DNA of 64,000 nucleotides from CBDDHT01 sp965227905 (GCA_965227905.1 OZ245780.1:1240001-1304000), one strand, 5' to 3'; shown: positions 32,886 to 42,373, numbered from the stretch's first letter. Translations and numbers: made by a program. The notes: generated from the sequence alone by a model not told the origin.

Positions 32886-34763
32886 ATGTCGTCGTCGGTT
32901 ATCGGAAGTCTCGATTTTGCAAGCCTGGAGGAAGGCTACCGTTCAGGCCGGTTCACACCTGTCACTGTTGCAGAAGCTGTTATTGAGCGGATCGACGCGC
33001 GAGAAGACGACCATGTCTGGATTCATCGCGTGCCCGCGGAAGACATCCTGGAACGGGCACGTTATCTGGAAGCGTTGGATGTTGACGAGCGGGGATCGCT
33101 GCCTCTTTTCGGACTGCCATTTGCAATCAAAGACAATATAGATGCAGCCGGCCACCCGACTACGGCCGCGTGTCCTGCCTATGCTTACAAAGCGGAAGAG
33201 GACGCATTTGTCGTTGCGCGGTTACTGAAGGCCGGCGCAATCCTGATCGGCAAAACGAACCTCGACCAGTTTGCAACGGGTCTTGTTGGGACACGCTCTC
33301 CTTATGGCGCTTGTCCGAATGCTCTCGATCCAGAGTACATCTCTGGTGGTTCCAGCTCTGGATCGGCTGTCGCTGTCGCCTCCGGGATTGTCAGCTTTGC
33401 ATTGGGAACCGACACGGCCGGTTCTGGGCGCGTGCCGGCGGCGTTCAACAATATTGTGGGACTCAAGCCGACCCGGGGACTCTTGAGCACAAGCGGCGTC
33501 ATTCCGGCCTGCCGGACGCTCGATTGTGTTTCTGTCTTGGCATTGACGGCTCACGATGCTCGAGCTGTCCTGGGCGTAGCACAGGCCTTCGATATCGACG
33601 ATCCATTCTCCCGGTCACTACAAACACCCGGTCCGGCAATGGCGATGAGGACCCGATTGGACGGTGTCCGTATCGCGGTGCCGCAAGATAAGGATCTCAC
33701 TTTCTTCGGGGACACGGTTTCAGCTGCTGCGTTCAGTAACGCCGTTAGGGCTGTTGAAAACATTGGTGCCGACGTCGTGCCGATCGATTTCAGCCCCTTT
33801 GCTGAAGCCGCACGTCTTCTCTACGAGGGGCCCTGGGTCGCTGAGCGCACGCTTGTCGCGCGTGACCTGCTGCAGCGTGACCCGGATTCGCTACACCCGG
33901 CAACGCGCGCAGTCGTCGAGACCGGTTCTCAGCATAGTGCGATTGACACGTTTCAGGCGATCTACCGCATTGCCGCTCTTCGCCGCCAGGCGGAAGAGGC
34001 CTTGCGGGGGTACGATGCGCTGCTACTGCCGACAACGCCCACGATCTACAAGATCGCCGAAGTCGAACGCGATCCAATCCAACTCAATTCGAATCTCGGC
34101 ACCTACACGAATTTCCTGAACCTCTTCGACATGTGCGGCGTTGCCGTACCGACAGCGATGCGAACGGATGGCTTGCCTTTTGGCGTGACATTGGTCGGGC
34201 CGGCTTTTTCAGACATCGCGCTCCTCGAAATGGCAGCTGCGCTGCACCAGAGTGCCGACGTCACATTGGGTGCAACGGACAAGCGCTTGTCGGAAGTGAG
34301 CAAACCGGCGCTTCGGTCTGTGGCAACGAACAACAGCTCGAATCGAATGCAGGTCGCCGTTTGCGGGGCCCACATGCGTGGCCTTTCGCTCTCACATCAA
34401 CTGGAGGCACTAGGCGGCCTGTTCGAACGAGAAGCGCGAACGGGCGCCAACTACGCGCTTTACGCGTTCGAGAACATGGATCCGCCGAGACCCGGCCTCG
34501 TAAGAGGCAGCACGACACGGAGTAACGGGATTGCCCTCGAGTTGTGGTCACTGCCTGTCGAGACTGTTGGGGCCTTGCTTCAGCTGATCGCGCCGCCGCT
34601 CGGGCTAGGGACGATCGAGCTCTCTGACGGCGGCAAGGTGCAAGGCTTCTTATGCGAGGCCTATGCGGTCGATCAAGCAACAGACATTACCGAATTTGGA
34701 GGCTGGCGCGGCTTTCTCGCCACCGACGCAGACGAGCCGCCTGACATCAAGGCCATGCGGTGA
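32886..34763 (+). CDS. atzF: Allophanate hydrolase
   Basis: This 625-aa protein would hydrolyse allophanate to two ammonia and two CO2. The N-terminal amidase-signature domain carries Lys82, cis-Ser156 and nucleophile Ser180 (AIKDNID, GGSSSGS, TDTAGSGR). The C-terminal domain (from about 470, QVAVCGAHMRGLSL) is the AtzF-type extension that decarboxylates the intermediate. ATG 32886 is used, not the longer open frame from 32832. First gene of a same-strand run with an ABC importer. No biuret hydrolase or urea carboxylase is present, so the allophanate source is unknown. Confidence 0.9.
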   Translation: MSSSVIGSLDFASLEEGYRSGRFTPVTVAEAVIERIDAREDDHVWIHRVPAEDILERARYLEALDVDERGSLPLFGLPFAIKDNIDAAGHPTTAACPAYAYKAEEDAFVVARLLKAGAILIGKTNLDQFATGLVGTRSPYGACPNALDPEYISGGSSSGSAVAVASGIVSFALGTDTAGSGRVPAAFNNIVGLKPTRGLLSTSGVIPACRTLDCVSVLALTAHDARAVLGVAQAFDIDDPFSRSLQTPGPAMAMRTRLDGVRIAVPQDKDLTFFGDTVSAAAFSNAVRAVENIGADVVPIDFSPFAEAARLLYEGPWVAERTLVARDLLQRDPDSLHPATRAVVETGSQHSAIDTFQAIYRIAALRRQAEEALRGYDALLLPTTPTIYKIAEVERDPIQLNSNLGTYTNFLNLFDMCGVAVPTAMRTDGLPFGVTLVGPAFSDIALLEMAAALHQSADVTLGATDKRLSEVSKPALRSVATNNSSNRMQVAVCGAHMRGLSLSHQLEALGGLFEREARTGANYALYAFENMDPPRPGLVRGSTTRSNGIALELWSLPVETVGALLQLIAPPLGLGTIELSDGGKVQGFLCEAYAVDQATDITEFGGWRGFLATDADEPPDIKAMR

Positions 34764-34788
34764 GAATTCACTGAGTAAGGAGAACGAC

Positions 34789-36411
34789 ATGGATCGACGA
34801 GAGTTTCTCAAGACGTCAGGTGCCGCTGCAGGCGCCGGATTGCTCCCGTTTCTGAAGTTTCTACCGGCCGAGGCCGCGAGCAGGAAGGACACGCTGGTCG
34901 TCGTCACAAGCTTTGGTCCCAACAGCATGGATATCCATCGCAAGGGAACAAATCGGCCGAGCTACCAGATTGCCGTCAATCTCTATGACCGGTTGGTCGG
35001 CTACGGTGTAAAGACCCTATCGGATGGATCGATGATGTATGACTATCAGACCATCGTCCCCGAGCTCGCCGAACGCTGGGAGATTGCGTCGGACGGCATG
35101 TCGGCAACCTTCTTCATCCGAAAAGATGCAACCTTCTCCGACGGCAGTCCGGTCACGGCTCAGGACGTAAAATGGTCCTTCGATCGGGCCGTCTCCGTTG
35201 GCGGCTTCCCGACCGTACAGATGAAAGCCGGGTCCCTCGAGAAGCCCGAGCAGTTCGAAGCCGTCGACGATCACACCTTCAAAATTACGTTCCTGCGCAA
35301 GAGCAAACTGACGATCCCCGATCTCGGTGTGCCGGTCCCGATCATCATCAACTCGAAGGTTGCGAAAGCCAAGGCGACCGACAAGGACCCCTGGGCGACG
35401 GACTATCTGCACAAGAACCCAGCCGGGTCCGGCGCGTTCATGCTGGAGCGCTGGGAGCCTGGTCAGCAACTCGTCTACAAACGCAACGACAAATGGAAGA
35501 GCGGCAAACTGCCGGGCGTCAGCCGGGTTATCATCCGCGAGGTGCCGTCTGCTTCCACACGCCGGGCATTGATCACGCGCGGCGATACGGACGTTTCGCT
35601 GGACCTGCCAGCCAAGGATGCAAAAGAGCTTGCGTCGAATGACAAGCTGAAAGTCGTTGGTACGCCGATCGAGAACTGTTTGCACGCTGTCGGCTTGAAC
35701 CTCAAATTCAAGCCCTTTGCCGACAAGCGCGTGCGTCAGGCGATCGCCTATGCGCTCCCCTATCAGAAGATCTTCGAAGCGGCCGCTTATGAGCGCGGTG
35801 TTCCGATGTGGGGGGCGAAATCCGCCGAGCCTTCGAGCGTCGCGTGGCCGCAGCCATTTCCCTATGACACGGACTACGATAAGGCGAAGGCCCTTCTGAA
35901 AGACGCTGGAATGGAAGGCGGCTTTGAAGTGCCGTTGTCCTTCAATCTCGGCCTAGCCCAATGGACCGAGCCGACTGCGCTTCTGATCCAGGAGAGCCTC
36001 GGCAAGATCGGCGTCAAGTCGACCCTGAACAAGATTCCGGGTGCGAGCTGGCGAACGAAGGCCATGGTCGAGAAGGGGCTGGAGCTTCATCTCAAGAATT
36101 TTGGCGGCTGGCTGAACTACCCGGACTACTACTTCTTCTGGGTCTACCAGGCCGGGCGGCTCTTCAACTCGATGAACTACAAGAATGAGGAAGTTGAGAG
36201 CCTTGTGGATGCCACGCTCCATATGGAAACCACGGCGCCTGATTATGAAAAGAACGTCAAGCGACTGATATCGATCGCCTTTGACGAGGTGCCACTTGTC
36301 CCGCTCTGGCAGCCATTTCTCGATGTCGCCATGCAGAAGGGTATTGGAGGATATCAGTATTGGTTCCATCGCCAGTTGGACTGCCGCACTTTCCACAAGG
36401 GCGAAGTCTAG
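34789..36411 (+). CDS. ABC transporter substrate-binding protein (peptide/opine/nickel family 5)
   Basis: This 540-aa solute-binding protein has a twin-arginine signal (MDRREFLKTSGAAAGAGLLP). The SBP_bac_5 core includes YDRLVGYGVKTL, LAERWEIASDGMSATFFIRK and FSDGSPVTAQDVKWSFDR. It starts 25 bp after atzF with an AAGGAG site. Ligands of this family are peptides, opines, glutathione, heme or nickel-chelates; which one applies is not visible. Confidence 0.92.
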   Translation: MDRREFLKTSGAAAGAGLLPFLKFLPAEAASRKDTLVVVTSFGPNSMDIHRKGTNRPSYQIAVNLYDRLVGYGVKTLSDGSMMYDYQTIVPELAERWEIASDGMSATFFIRKDATFSDGSPVTAQDVKWSFDRAVSVGGFPTVQMKAGSLEKPEQFEAVDDHTFKITFLRKSKLTIPDLGVPVPIIINSKVAKAKATDKDPWATDYLHKNPAGSGAFMLERWEPGQQLVYKRNDKWKSGKLPGVSRVIIREVPSASTRRALITRGDTDVSLDLPAKDAKELASNDKLKVVGTPIENCLHAVGLNLKFKPFADKRVRQAIAYALPYQKIFEAAAYERGVPMWGAKSAEPSSVAWPQPFPYDTDYDKAKALLKDAGMEGGFEVPLSFNLGLAQWTEPTALLIQESLGKIGVKSTLNKIPGASWRTKAMVEKGLELHLKNFGGWLNYPDYYFFWVYQAGRLFNSMNYKNEEVESLVDATLHMETTAPDYEKNVKRLISIAFDEVPLVPLWQPFLDVAMQKGIGGYQYWFHRQLDCRTFHKGEV

Positions 36412-36434
36412 CGGTGTTGGGTTCGCGCATAACG

Positions 36435-37439
36435 ATGGTCGGCAGGCGCGTCTTTCAGGCGCTGCCTGCCGTCATTGGCGTGATCGTCATCTCCTTCGTG
36501 CTCACCCGGGCATTGCCGGGCGATCCGGCTGTCTATTTCGCCGGCGAAGCGGCCGATGCGGACTCTATCGCCCAGGTTCGGGAATCGTTGGGGCTGGATA
36601 AGAGTTGGCCGGAACAGTTCTGGATCTATGTCGTCAATCTTATGAACGGCAATCTCGGTGTATCTGCCTCGACCGGCCAACCCGTTCTTGAGGATCTCGC
36701 TCGTCGCTTGCCCGCCTCTCTCGAATTGACGCTTCTTGGGCTTGGTCTGGCGATCCTGGTCGCTGTGCCCCTCGGTGTGCTGGCTGCCACCAAACCCGGT
36801 AGTATCGTCGACCATCTGTGTCGTCTGTTCGTCACAGCCGGTGTTTCCCTGCCGACATTTTTCACGGGTCTATTCCTGATCTACGTTTTCTATTTCCTGC
36901 TCGGCTACGCCCCGTCGCCGATTGGGCGCCTCGATATCATCTTTCTATCTCCGCCTCATGTGACTGGTTTCTACACGATCGATGCAGTGATTGCCGGAGA
37001 CTGGGAAGTTTTTAGGGCAGCCCTGGCACAGCTCGTGTTGCCGGCTGTCACGCTTGCTCTTTTCGCACTGGCACCGATCGCCCGTATGACACGCGGCGCC
37101 ATGCTCAACGCGCTGGCGAGCGACTATGTCCGAACCGCGCGGGCAAATGGGCTTTCAGGGAGAACGGTGCTCATCACCTATGCCTTCCGCAATGCAATGT
37201 TGCCGGTCATGACAACACTCGGGATGGTATTTTCGTTCCTGCTGGGGGCGAACGTTCTTGTCGAGAAGGTCTTTTCCTGGCCAGGCATTGGCTCGTTCGC
37301 CATCGAAGCGCTGGTGGCGTCGGACTACGCCGCGGTGCAGGGCTTTGTACTATGCATGGCGCTCTTGTTCGTCGCCCTAAATCTCGTCATCGACATTCTT
37401 CAGACGCTTGTCGACCCACGTGTCCAGATGGAGGCGTAG
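36435..37439 (+). CDS. ABC transporter permease (DppB-like)
   Basis: About 334 aa with six membrane helices. The N-terminal helix carries FVLTRALPGDPAVYF, the DppB signature, and the C-terminal half holds the ATPase-coupling EAA-like loop (NALASDYVRTARANGLSGRT). The start could be GTG 36414 or TTG 36417 instead of ATG 36435; no ribosome-binding site is decisive. Part of the cassette, overlapping none of its neighbours. Confidence 0.9.
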   Translation: MVGRRVFQALPAVIGVIVISFVLTRALPGDPAVYFAGEAADADSIAQVRESLGLDKSWPEQFWIYVVNLMNGNLGVSASTGQPVLEDLARRLPASLELTLLGLGLAILVAVPLGVLAATKPGSIVDHLCRLFVTAGVSLPTFFTGLFLIYVFYFLLGYAPSPIGRLDIIFLSPPHVTGFYTIDAVIAGDWEVFRAALAQLVLPAVTLALFALAPIARMTRGAMLNALASDYVRTARANGLSGRTVLITYAFRNAMLPVMTTLGMVFSFLLGANVLVEKVFSWPGIGSFAIEALVASDYAAVQGFVLCMALLFVALNLVIDILQTLVDPRVQMEA

Positions 37440-37448
37440 GGGAGAGAC

Positions 37449-38294
37449 ATGTCAGAACAGTTTCGACATTTCCGCTATGTGATGAGCGAGAACCCGGTTA
37501 CGGCGTTCGCCTTCGCGTTGTTTGCATTCATTCTGTTTCTTGCAGTGTTCGGTCCGCTCATCGCTCCCTATGATCCCCTTGCGAGCAACACGTCCATAGC
37601 GCTTTCACCGCCAAGTTGGGCCCATCCTTTTGGGACCGATCATCTGGGACGGGATGTCCTTAGCCGGGTCATCGTTGCTGCCCGGCTTGATCTTGGAATT
37701 GCCGTTGCTGCTGTCGGTATTTCCTTTGTCGTGGGCGGCGCACTTGGCTCGATTGCAGGTTTTTATGGTGGCTGGACAGACCGCATTGTGGGCCGTGTGT
37801 CGGATACGATCATGGCGTTTCCGTTGTTTGTTCTCGCCATGGGCATCGTTGCGGCGATGGGGAATTCCGTCGCCAACATCATTTACGCGACCGCTCTCAT
37901 CAATATGCCGTTCTACATCCGTGTGTCCCGTGCGGAGATCAATATCCGCCGGGATGCAGGCTTTGTTCTTGCCGCGCGGCTGTCCGGGTCCGGCGATGCG
38001 CGAATCCTCGCGACCCAGTTGTTTCCCAACATCCTGCCGCCCCTCATGGTGCAGATATCGCTCAACATGGGCTGGGCAATTCTCAATGCGGCGGGGCTGT
38101 CCTTTATCGGCCTCGGTGTGCGCCCTCCCGACGCTGAGTGGGGAATCATGGTGGCCGAAGGTGCGACATACATCGTGTCGGGCGAATGGTGGTTGGCGCT
38201 CTTCCCGGGTTTTGCACTGATGCTTGCCGTCTTCTGCTTCAACCTGCTTGGGGACGGCCTCCGTGATCTGGTCGATCCGCTCAGGCGGACTTAG
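37449..38294 (+). CDS. ABC transporter permease (DppC-like)
   Basis: This 281-aa inner-membrane protein has the DppC architecture: HPFGTDHLGRDVLSRVI after the first periplasmic region and RVSRAEINIRRDAGFVLAAR as the coupling loop. It begins 9 bp after the first permease and completes the heteromeric pore. Confidence 0.93.
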   Translation: MSEQFRHFRYVMSENPVTAFAFALFAFILFLAVFGPLIAPYDPLASNTSIALSPPSWAHPFGTDHLGRDVLSRVIVAARLDLGIAVAAVGISFVVGGALGSIAGFYGGWTDRIVGRVSDTIMAFPLFVLAMGIVAAMGNSVANIIYATALINMPFYIRVSRAEINIRRDAGFVLAARLSGSGDARILATQLFPNILPPLMVQISLNMGWAILNAAGLSFIGLGVRPPDAEWGIMVAEGATYIVSGEWWLALFPGFALMLAVFCFNLLGDGLRDLVDPLRRT

Positions 38295-38306
38295 GGGAGA
38301 ATCGTC

Positions 38307-40133
38307 GTGGAAGTGGCTCCCATTCTCAACATCGACCAGCTCTCGGTCGAGTTCGGTACGCGGAACGGCATCGTCAAGGCGCTCAAGGCCGTTTCGTTCG
38401 ATGTGGAGCGAGGCGAGATCGTTGGGCTTGTCGGCGAGAGCGGTTCCGGAAAATCCGTTACGGCCTACACGATCCTGGGCCTGCTTGGTGGAAACGGGAA
38501 GGCGACCGGTGGCGAGGCCACATATGGCGGCGTCCAGCTAACCGGTTCCAGTGAGCGTGCATTGCAGGATCTGCGGGGCCGGGAAATCTCGATGATCTTC
38601 CAGAACCCCAGGGCGGCATTGAACCCGATCCGTCCTGTTGGCAAGCAGATTGCCGACGTGCTTGTCAGGCATGCCAGGGCAACCGCCGGAACAGCGCGGG
38701 CCAAGGCCATAGACATGCTGCGGACGGTACGAATTCACGATCCCGAGCGACGATATTGGTCCTATCCCTATGAGTTGTCGGGCGGCATGTGCCAGAGGGT
38801 CATGATTGCCATGGCGCTTGCCTGCGACCCGGAGTTGCTGATTGCAGACGAGCCCACGACGGGGCTGGATGTCACGACCCAGAAGGCGATTATGGATCTG
38901 GTCATGGATTTGGCCAGCGAGCGGAAAATGTCGGTGGTTCTGATCACCCATGACCTTGGTCTTGCCGCCCGCTATTGCCGGCGCATCGTCGTCATGCGGC
39001 ACGGTGAAGTGGTCGAGGCTGCACCGGTCGAGCGCGTCTTCCGCGAGCCCGAACATGACTATACAAAAATGCTGATAGCGGCGACGCCGGGCCCGGAGAC
39101 GGAGCTGGAAGAATTGACGCTTGATGGACCTGCGAGTGCCGCGCAGGAAGAGAGGCGCGATGGTGCTGATGTGCCAAAGGCGGTTGACAATGTCGCAACG
39201 TCCAAGGTGCGCGCTCTGCTTAAGGTCCGTGATCTCGTCAAGGAGTACCCGATCGAGGAGAAGGGTCTGACGCTGCGCTCGTTATTCAAGACTCGCGAGC
39301 AGAAAGCCTTTCGAGCAGTCGACGGCATCAGCTTTTCGATTGGACATGGCGAGAGCCTCGGGCTTGTCGGGGAGTCGGGATGCGGCAAATCCACAACAGC
39401 GAGTATCGTCGCGCGGCTTTCGGACCCGACAGCGGGGGACGTCATTTTCGATGGCGAACCTGTAAGCCAAACGCCTGCACGCCGTTTTGCGAAGTCGCCG
39501 TGGCGCTCCAACATCCAGCTTGTCTTCCAGGATGCGACCGAGAGCCTCAATCCGCGCTTCAAGGTAATCGACGCGATTGCGGATCCGATCAAACAACTGG
39601 GTTCCTTGACCAAGCGTTCTGAGATTCGCACGCGTGTTGAAGAGTTGGCGGAGCTGGTTGGATTGCCGCATCATCTGCTCACCCGTTTTCCCCATCAACT
39701 TTCCGGCGGACAGAAGGCCCGCGTGGGCATCGCCCGCGCGATTGCGCTCAACCCGAAACTTGTCATCCTGGATGAGCCGACATCAGCACTCGATGTGTCG
39801 GTGCAGGCTGTTGTTCTCCGTCTGCTGGACAAGCTACGTAGAGAACTCGGTCTCAGCTACTTGTTCATCAGCCATGATCTCAATGTGGTGCGACTTCTCT
39901 GCGACCGGGTGATTGTGATGAACAAGGGCCGCATCATAGAGTCCGGCGGAGCAGACGACGTGCTGCGGAATCCAAAGTCGGAGTATACGCGCACGCTTAT
40001 TGATGCCGTGCCGCATTTCGAGCCGGATGGTGACCGAAGTCGCGAGACGTCTTCGCCGTCTGTCGGGACGGAGCTTGAAGAGTCTCGTCAACCAAATGTG
40101 CCTCCGATCGCATCGGCCGTTGCTAGTCACTGA
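38307..40133 (+). CDS. Fused double ATP-binding ABC protein (DppD-DppF type)
   Basis: This 608-aa cytosolic subunit contains two complete nucleotide-binding domains. NBD1: Walker A GESGSGKSVT, signature LSGGMCQR, Walker B LLIADEPT. NBD2: Walker A GESGCGKSTT, signature LSGGQKAR, Walker B LVILDEPTSALD. They are joined by a linker of about 40 residues, and a short tail follows. GTG 38307 is the start. It energises the two permeases upstream. Confidence 0.93.
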   Translation: MEVAPILNIDQLSVEFGTRNGIVKALKAVSFDVERGEIVGLVGESGSGKSVTAYTILGLLGGNGKATGGEATYGGVQLTGSSERALQDLRGREISMIFQNPRAALNPIRPVGKQIADVLVRHARATAGTARAKAIDMLRTVRIHDPERRYWSYPYELSGGMCQRVMIAMALACDPELLIADEPTTGLDVTTQKAIMDLVMDLASERKMSVVLITHDLGLAARYCRRIVVMRHGEVVEAAPVERVFREPEHDYTKMLIAATPGPETELEELTLDGPASAAQEERRDGADVPKAVDNVATSKVRALLKVRDLVKEYPIEEKGLTLRSLFKTREQKAFRAVDGISFSIGHGESLGLVGESGCGKSTTASIVARLSDPTAGDVIFDGEPVSQTPARRFAKSPWRSNIQLVFQDATESLNPRFKVIDAIADPIKQLGSLTKRSEIRTRVEELAELVGLPHHLLTRFPHQLSGGQKARVGIARAIALNPKLVILDEPTSALDVSVQAVVLRLLDKLRRELGLSYLFISHDLNVVRLLCDRVIVMNKGRIIESGGADDVLRNPKSEYTRTLIDAVPHFEPDGDRSRETSSPSVGTELEESRQPNVPPIASAVASH

Positions 40134-40214
40134 TACCCAGCCAGCTTCAGATTGTTTCCAACATACGGACTCGCGTAAGCTCATATCGCTCGATCTGAGG
40201 GAGATGACTGTGCG

Positions 40215-41375
40215 ATGGATGATGCATCACTAAGCGCTGCCGAGCGCGAACTCATTGAGATCGCAAAGGCCTTTGGCGAGAGGCATGTCTCACCGCATGC
40301 AGCGAAGTGGGAGGCCGAGCGAAGCTTCCCGCACGAAACCTTTGTGGCAGCGGCGGAAGCCGGACTGCGTGGATTGTTTGTTCCGAGCGAGTTGGGCGGG
40401 GCCGGGCCAAGTTTTGCTGGTGCCGCTCGCGTCGCCGAAGAGCTCTCGTCCCATTGCATGGGATTCGCATTCGCCCTGCTCGTTCATAACAATCTTGCCG
40501 GCGCAGTTGCGCGCTATGGCTCGAAGAACCAGATCGACAAATATCTGCCGGCATTGCTGAGAGGGGAGCGTATTGGCGCTTTCTGTCTCACCGAGCCTGA
40601 AGTCGGCAGCGATGCCACCAAGATTACGACCCGCGCACAGTCGGATGGAGGCAATTGGATCCTGGACGGTGAAAAGGCGTGGGTCACGAATGGCGGCGTT
40701 GCCGACACGATGAGCGTCTATGCGCAGACAGATCCGGAACAAGGTTGGCGCGGCATCGCCTGTTTCCTTGTCGATACGGCCTCGCCCGGTGTCCGACGCG
40801 GCGACACATACGAGATGATGGGCGCACATGCGACTGCGGCTGGTGGCATGCACTTTGAAAACTGTCGCCTCGGTCCCGAGGCACTCTTTGTCCCACCGGG
40901 CGAGGGCTTCAAGGTTGCGATGGCCGGCATCAATCTGGCACGCATGCTCGTTGCAGCCATGTGTTGCGGTGCGGTGAGGGCCTGTCTTGATGCGGCGCTC
41001 GACTATGCTGGGAAACGACGGGTCTTCGGCAAGCCTGTCGCGGCGTTCCAAGGTGTGCAGTTTCAGCTTGCCGATGTCGCGACCGATCTTGCGGCCGCGC
41101 GCCTGCTGACCTATGAGGCGGCCGGCGGGCTCGATGCGGGTGAAACGGCGATGGTTCCCGCGGCACATGCCAAGAAGTTTGCTAGTCGAATGGCTCTACC
41201 CGCTATTTCCACCTGTATGCAGGCCTTGGGAGCGGAAGGGTATCGCACGCATCACCCCTTCGCGCGGCAGCTCACAGCAGCGAAGATGACCCAATATATC
41301 GACGGCACCACAGAGATTCAGAACGTGGTCATCGCCCGCGAATTGCTGCAGTCGAAAAGCATCAGTGTCGATTGA
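40215..41375 (+). CDS. Acyl-CoA dehydrogenase family protein
   Basis: This 386-aa FAD protein has the ACAD fold: FCLTEPEVGSDATKITTRA (substrate loop), WVTNGG, and near the C-terminus YIDGTTEIQNVVIARELL. In medium-chain enzymes the catalytic Glu lies in the matching YEGT block; here it is Asp, so a shifted base or altered reaction is possible. It starts 81 bp after the ABC ATPase and is the last gene before a hairpin (41401-41437), so probably belongs to the cassette. Confidence 0.88.
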   Translation: MDDASLSAAERELIEIAKAFGERHVSPHAAKWEAERSFPHETFVAAAEAGLRGLFVPSELGGAGPSFAGAARVAEELSSHCMGFAFALLVHNNLAGAVARYGSKNQIDKYLPALLRGERIGAFCLTEPEVGSDATKITTRAQSDGGNWILDGEKAWVTNGGVADTMSVYAQTDPEQGWRGIACFLVDTASPGVRRGDTYEMMGAHATAAGGMHFENCRLGPEALFVPPGEGFKVAMAGINLARMLVAAMCCGAVRACLDAALDYAGKRRVFGKPVAAFQGVQFQLADVATDLAAARLLTYEAAGGLDAGETAMVPAAHAKKFASRMALPAISTCMQALGAEGYRTHHPFARQLTAAKMTQYIDGTTEIQNVVIARELLQSKSISVD

Positions 41376-41400
41376 GGGTTGTTTGCCATGCGCGCCATTC

Positions 41401-41437
41401 CGATTGAGCCCTCTTGTGGTGAAAGAAGGCTCAATCG
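41401..41437 (+). terminator. Hairpin closing the atzF/ABC/dehydrogenase run
   Basis: Perfect 10-bp arms CGATTGAGCC and GGCTCAATCG, with possible inner pairing CTT/AAG. No strong T run; it lies between the dehydrogenase and the convergent YdhR-like gene. Confidence 0.6.
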
Positions 41438-41462
41438 GCGGTGCTGATATTCACGATTGTTT

Positions 41463-42260
41463 CTACGTAAAAAACGGAGAATTCAGCTGTCTGCTCGCAG
41501 CTTCGACGGGCGCTGCATCAAAGACACGCGTATAGAATGCAGCGTTCAGCTTTCTTGCGGTTTGCGGGAAGGCATCGATTGCAAATGCCTCTGCATGTTC
41601 GAGCGTATCGAATACATCGAACCCACCAAGTGTCTGCGTGTTCAAACCGCTGAGCCAGGTCTTTCCGAGCAAACCAGGCTGTTTGCGGAGGATTGGATTG
41701 CGATCGCGCCAGGGCGCTTTCTCGAATGGCACACGGACCTGGACCTCCGTATAGACAAATGCTCCCGGTTTTCGATCGAGCGTTCCATCATAATGGGTGG
41801 AGTTCAAATCGCGACTGGCGGCTTCGGTTGCACGCGCATCGAAGATCCGCGTGGTCTGAGCAACGCCAAGCTCTTGAGCAACGTTCGGGAAGAAGCCGGT
41901 TACGAATGACTGGGCGTCGACGATCGTCTTGAACGCGTACAAACCGCCGACAGAACCATTGCCTTTCCCCGCCAGCCAGGTCTTGTTCAGCAGGCCGGGC
42001 TGTGCCCGCAAAGGCGCGATCAGCTTCTGCCATCCCGCCCGCTCGAACGGAACCGAAATCTGCAATTCGGTATAGACGAACGCTTCGGGTGTCGTCTGCT
42101 CTCCTTGGCTCGTTCGAGTTTTATCGGCACCTGCCGACAGCGTGGCGGCGCTCGACGCGACAAGTGATGTCGCAAATGCGCTACCGGCGAGAGCCAGCGC
42201 ATGTCGACGATCGATTCCAACATTTCGGGTGTCATTTCCGTTGATAGTTGTTTTCGCCAT
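41463..42260 (-). CDS. Tat-type exported protein with two YdhR-like domains
   Basis: About 265 aa. The N-terminus has a twin-arginine-like leader (GIDRRHALALAGSAFATSLV). The mature part is two similar halves, each beginning FVYTE-x-Q and containing RVPFE / PGLL-x-KTWL / GGL or GGF motifs (about 60-155 and 165-260), like the ferredoxin-like YdhR putative mono-oxygenase family. The tandem arrangement plus export is unusual for single-domain YdhR. ATG 42260 follows GAGGACC. Divergent from a TetR gene across three operators. Activity unknown. Confidence 0.72.
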   Translation of the reverse strand: MAKTTINGNDTRNVGIDRRHALALAGSAFATSLVASSAATLSAGADKTRTSQGEQTTPEAFVYTELQISVPFERAGWQKLIAPLRAQPGLLNKTWLAGKGNGSVGGLYAFKTIVDAQSFVTGFFPNVAQELGVAQTTRIFDARATEAASRDLNSTHYDGTLDRKPGAFVYTEVQVRVPFEKAPWRDRNPILRKQPGLLGKTWLSGLNTQTLGGFDVFDTLEHAEAFAIDAFPQTARKLNAAFYTRVFDAAPVEAASRQLNSPFFT

Positions 42261-42280
42261 GGAAGGGGTCCTCACAAAAT

Positions 42281-42294
42281 ATAGCGATCGTTAT
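42281..42294. promoter_or_regulatory. TetR operator 1
   Basis: ATAGCGATCGTTAT, the reverse complement of operators 2 and 3, with the self-complementary core CGATCG. It lies 20 bp upstream of the YdhR-like start codon, in its leader. Confidence 0.75.
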
Positions 42295-42315
42295 TTTTTA
42301 TCCGAAAGGTGTAAG

Positions 42316-42329
42316 ATAACGATCGCTAT
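42316..42329. promoter_or_regulatory. TetR operator 2
   Basis: ATAACGATCGCTAT, near-perfect palindrome, 35 bp centre-to-centre from operator 1 and 29 bp from operator 3. The three cover the divergent promoter region of the TetR gene and the YdhR-like gene. Confidence 0.75.
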
Positions 42330-42344
42330 CTCGTCAACTAAAAT

Positions 42345-42358
42345 ATAACGATCGCTAT
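42345..42358. promoter_or_regulatory. TetR operator 3
   Basis: A second identical ATAACGATCGCTAT, ending 15 bp before the TetR gene start codon, so the regulator likely represses its own gene. Confidence 0.75.
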
Positions 42359-42373
42359 AAATGAGGTTTGAGT

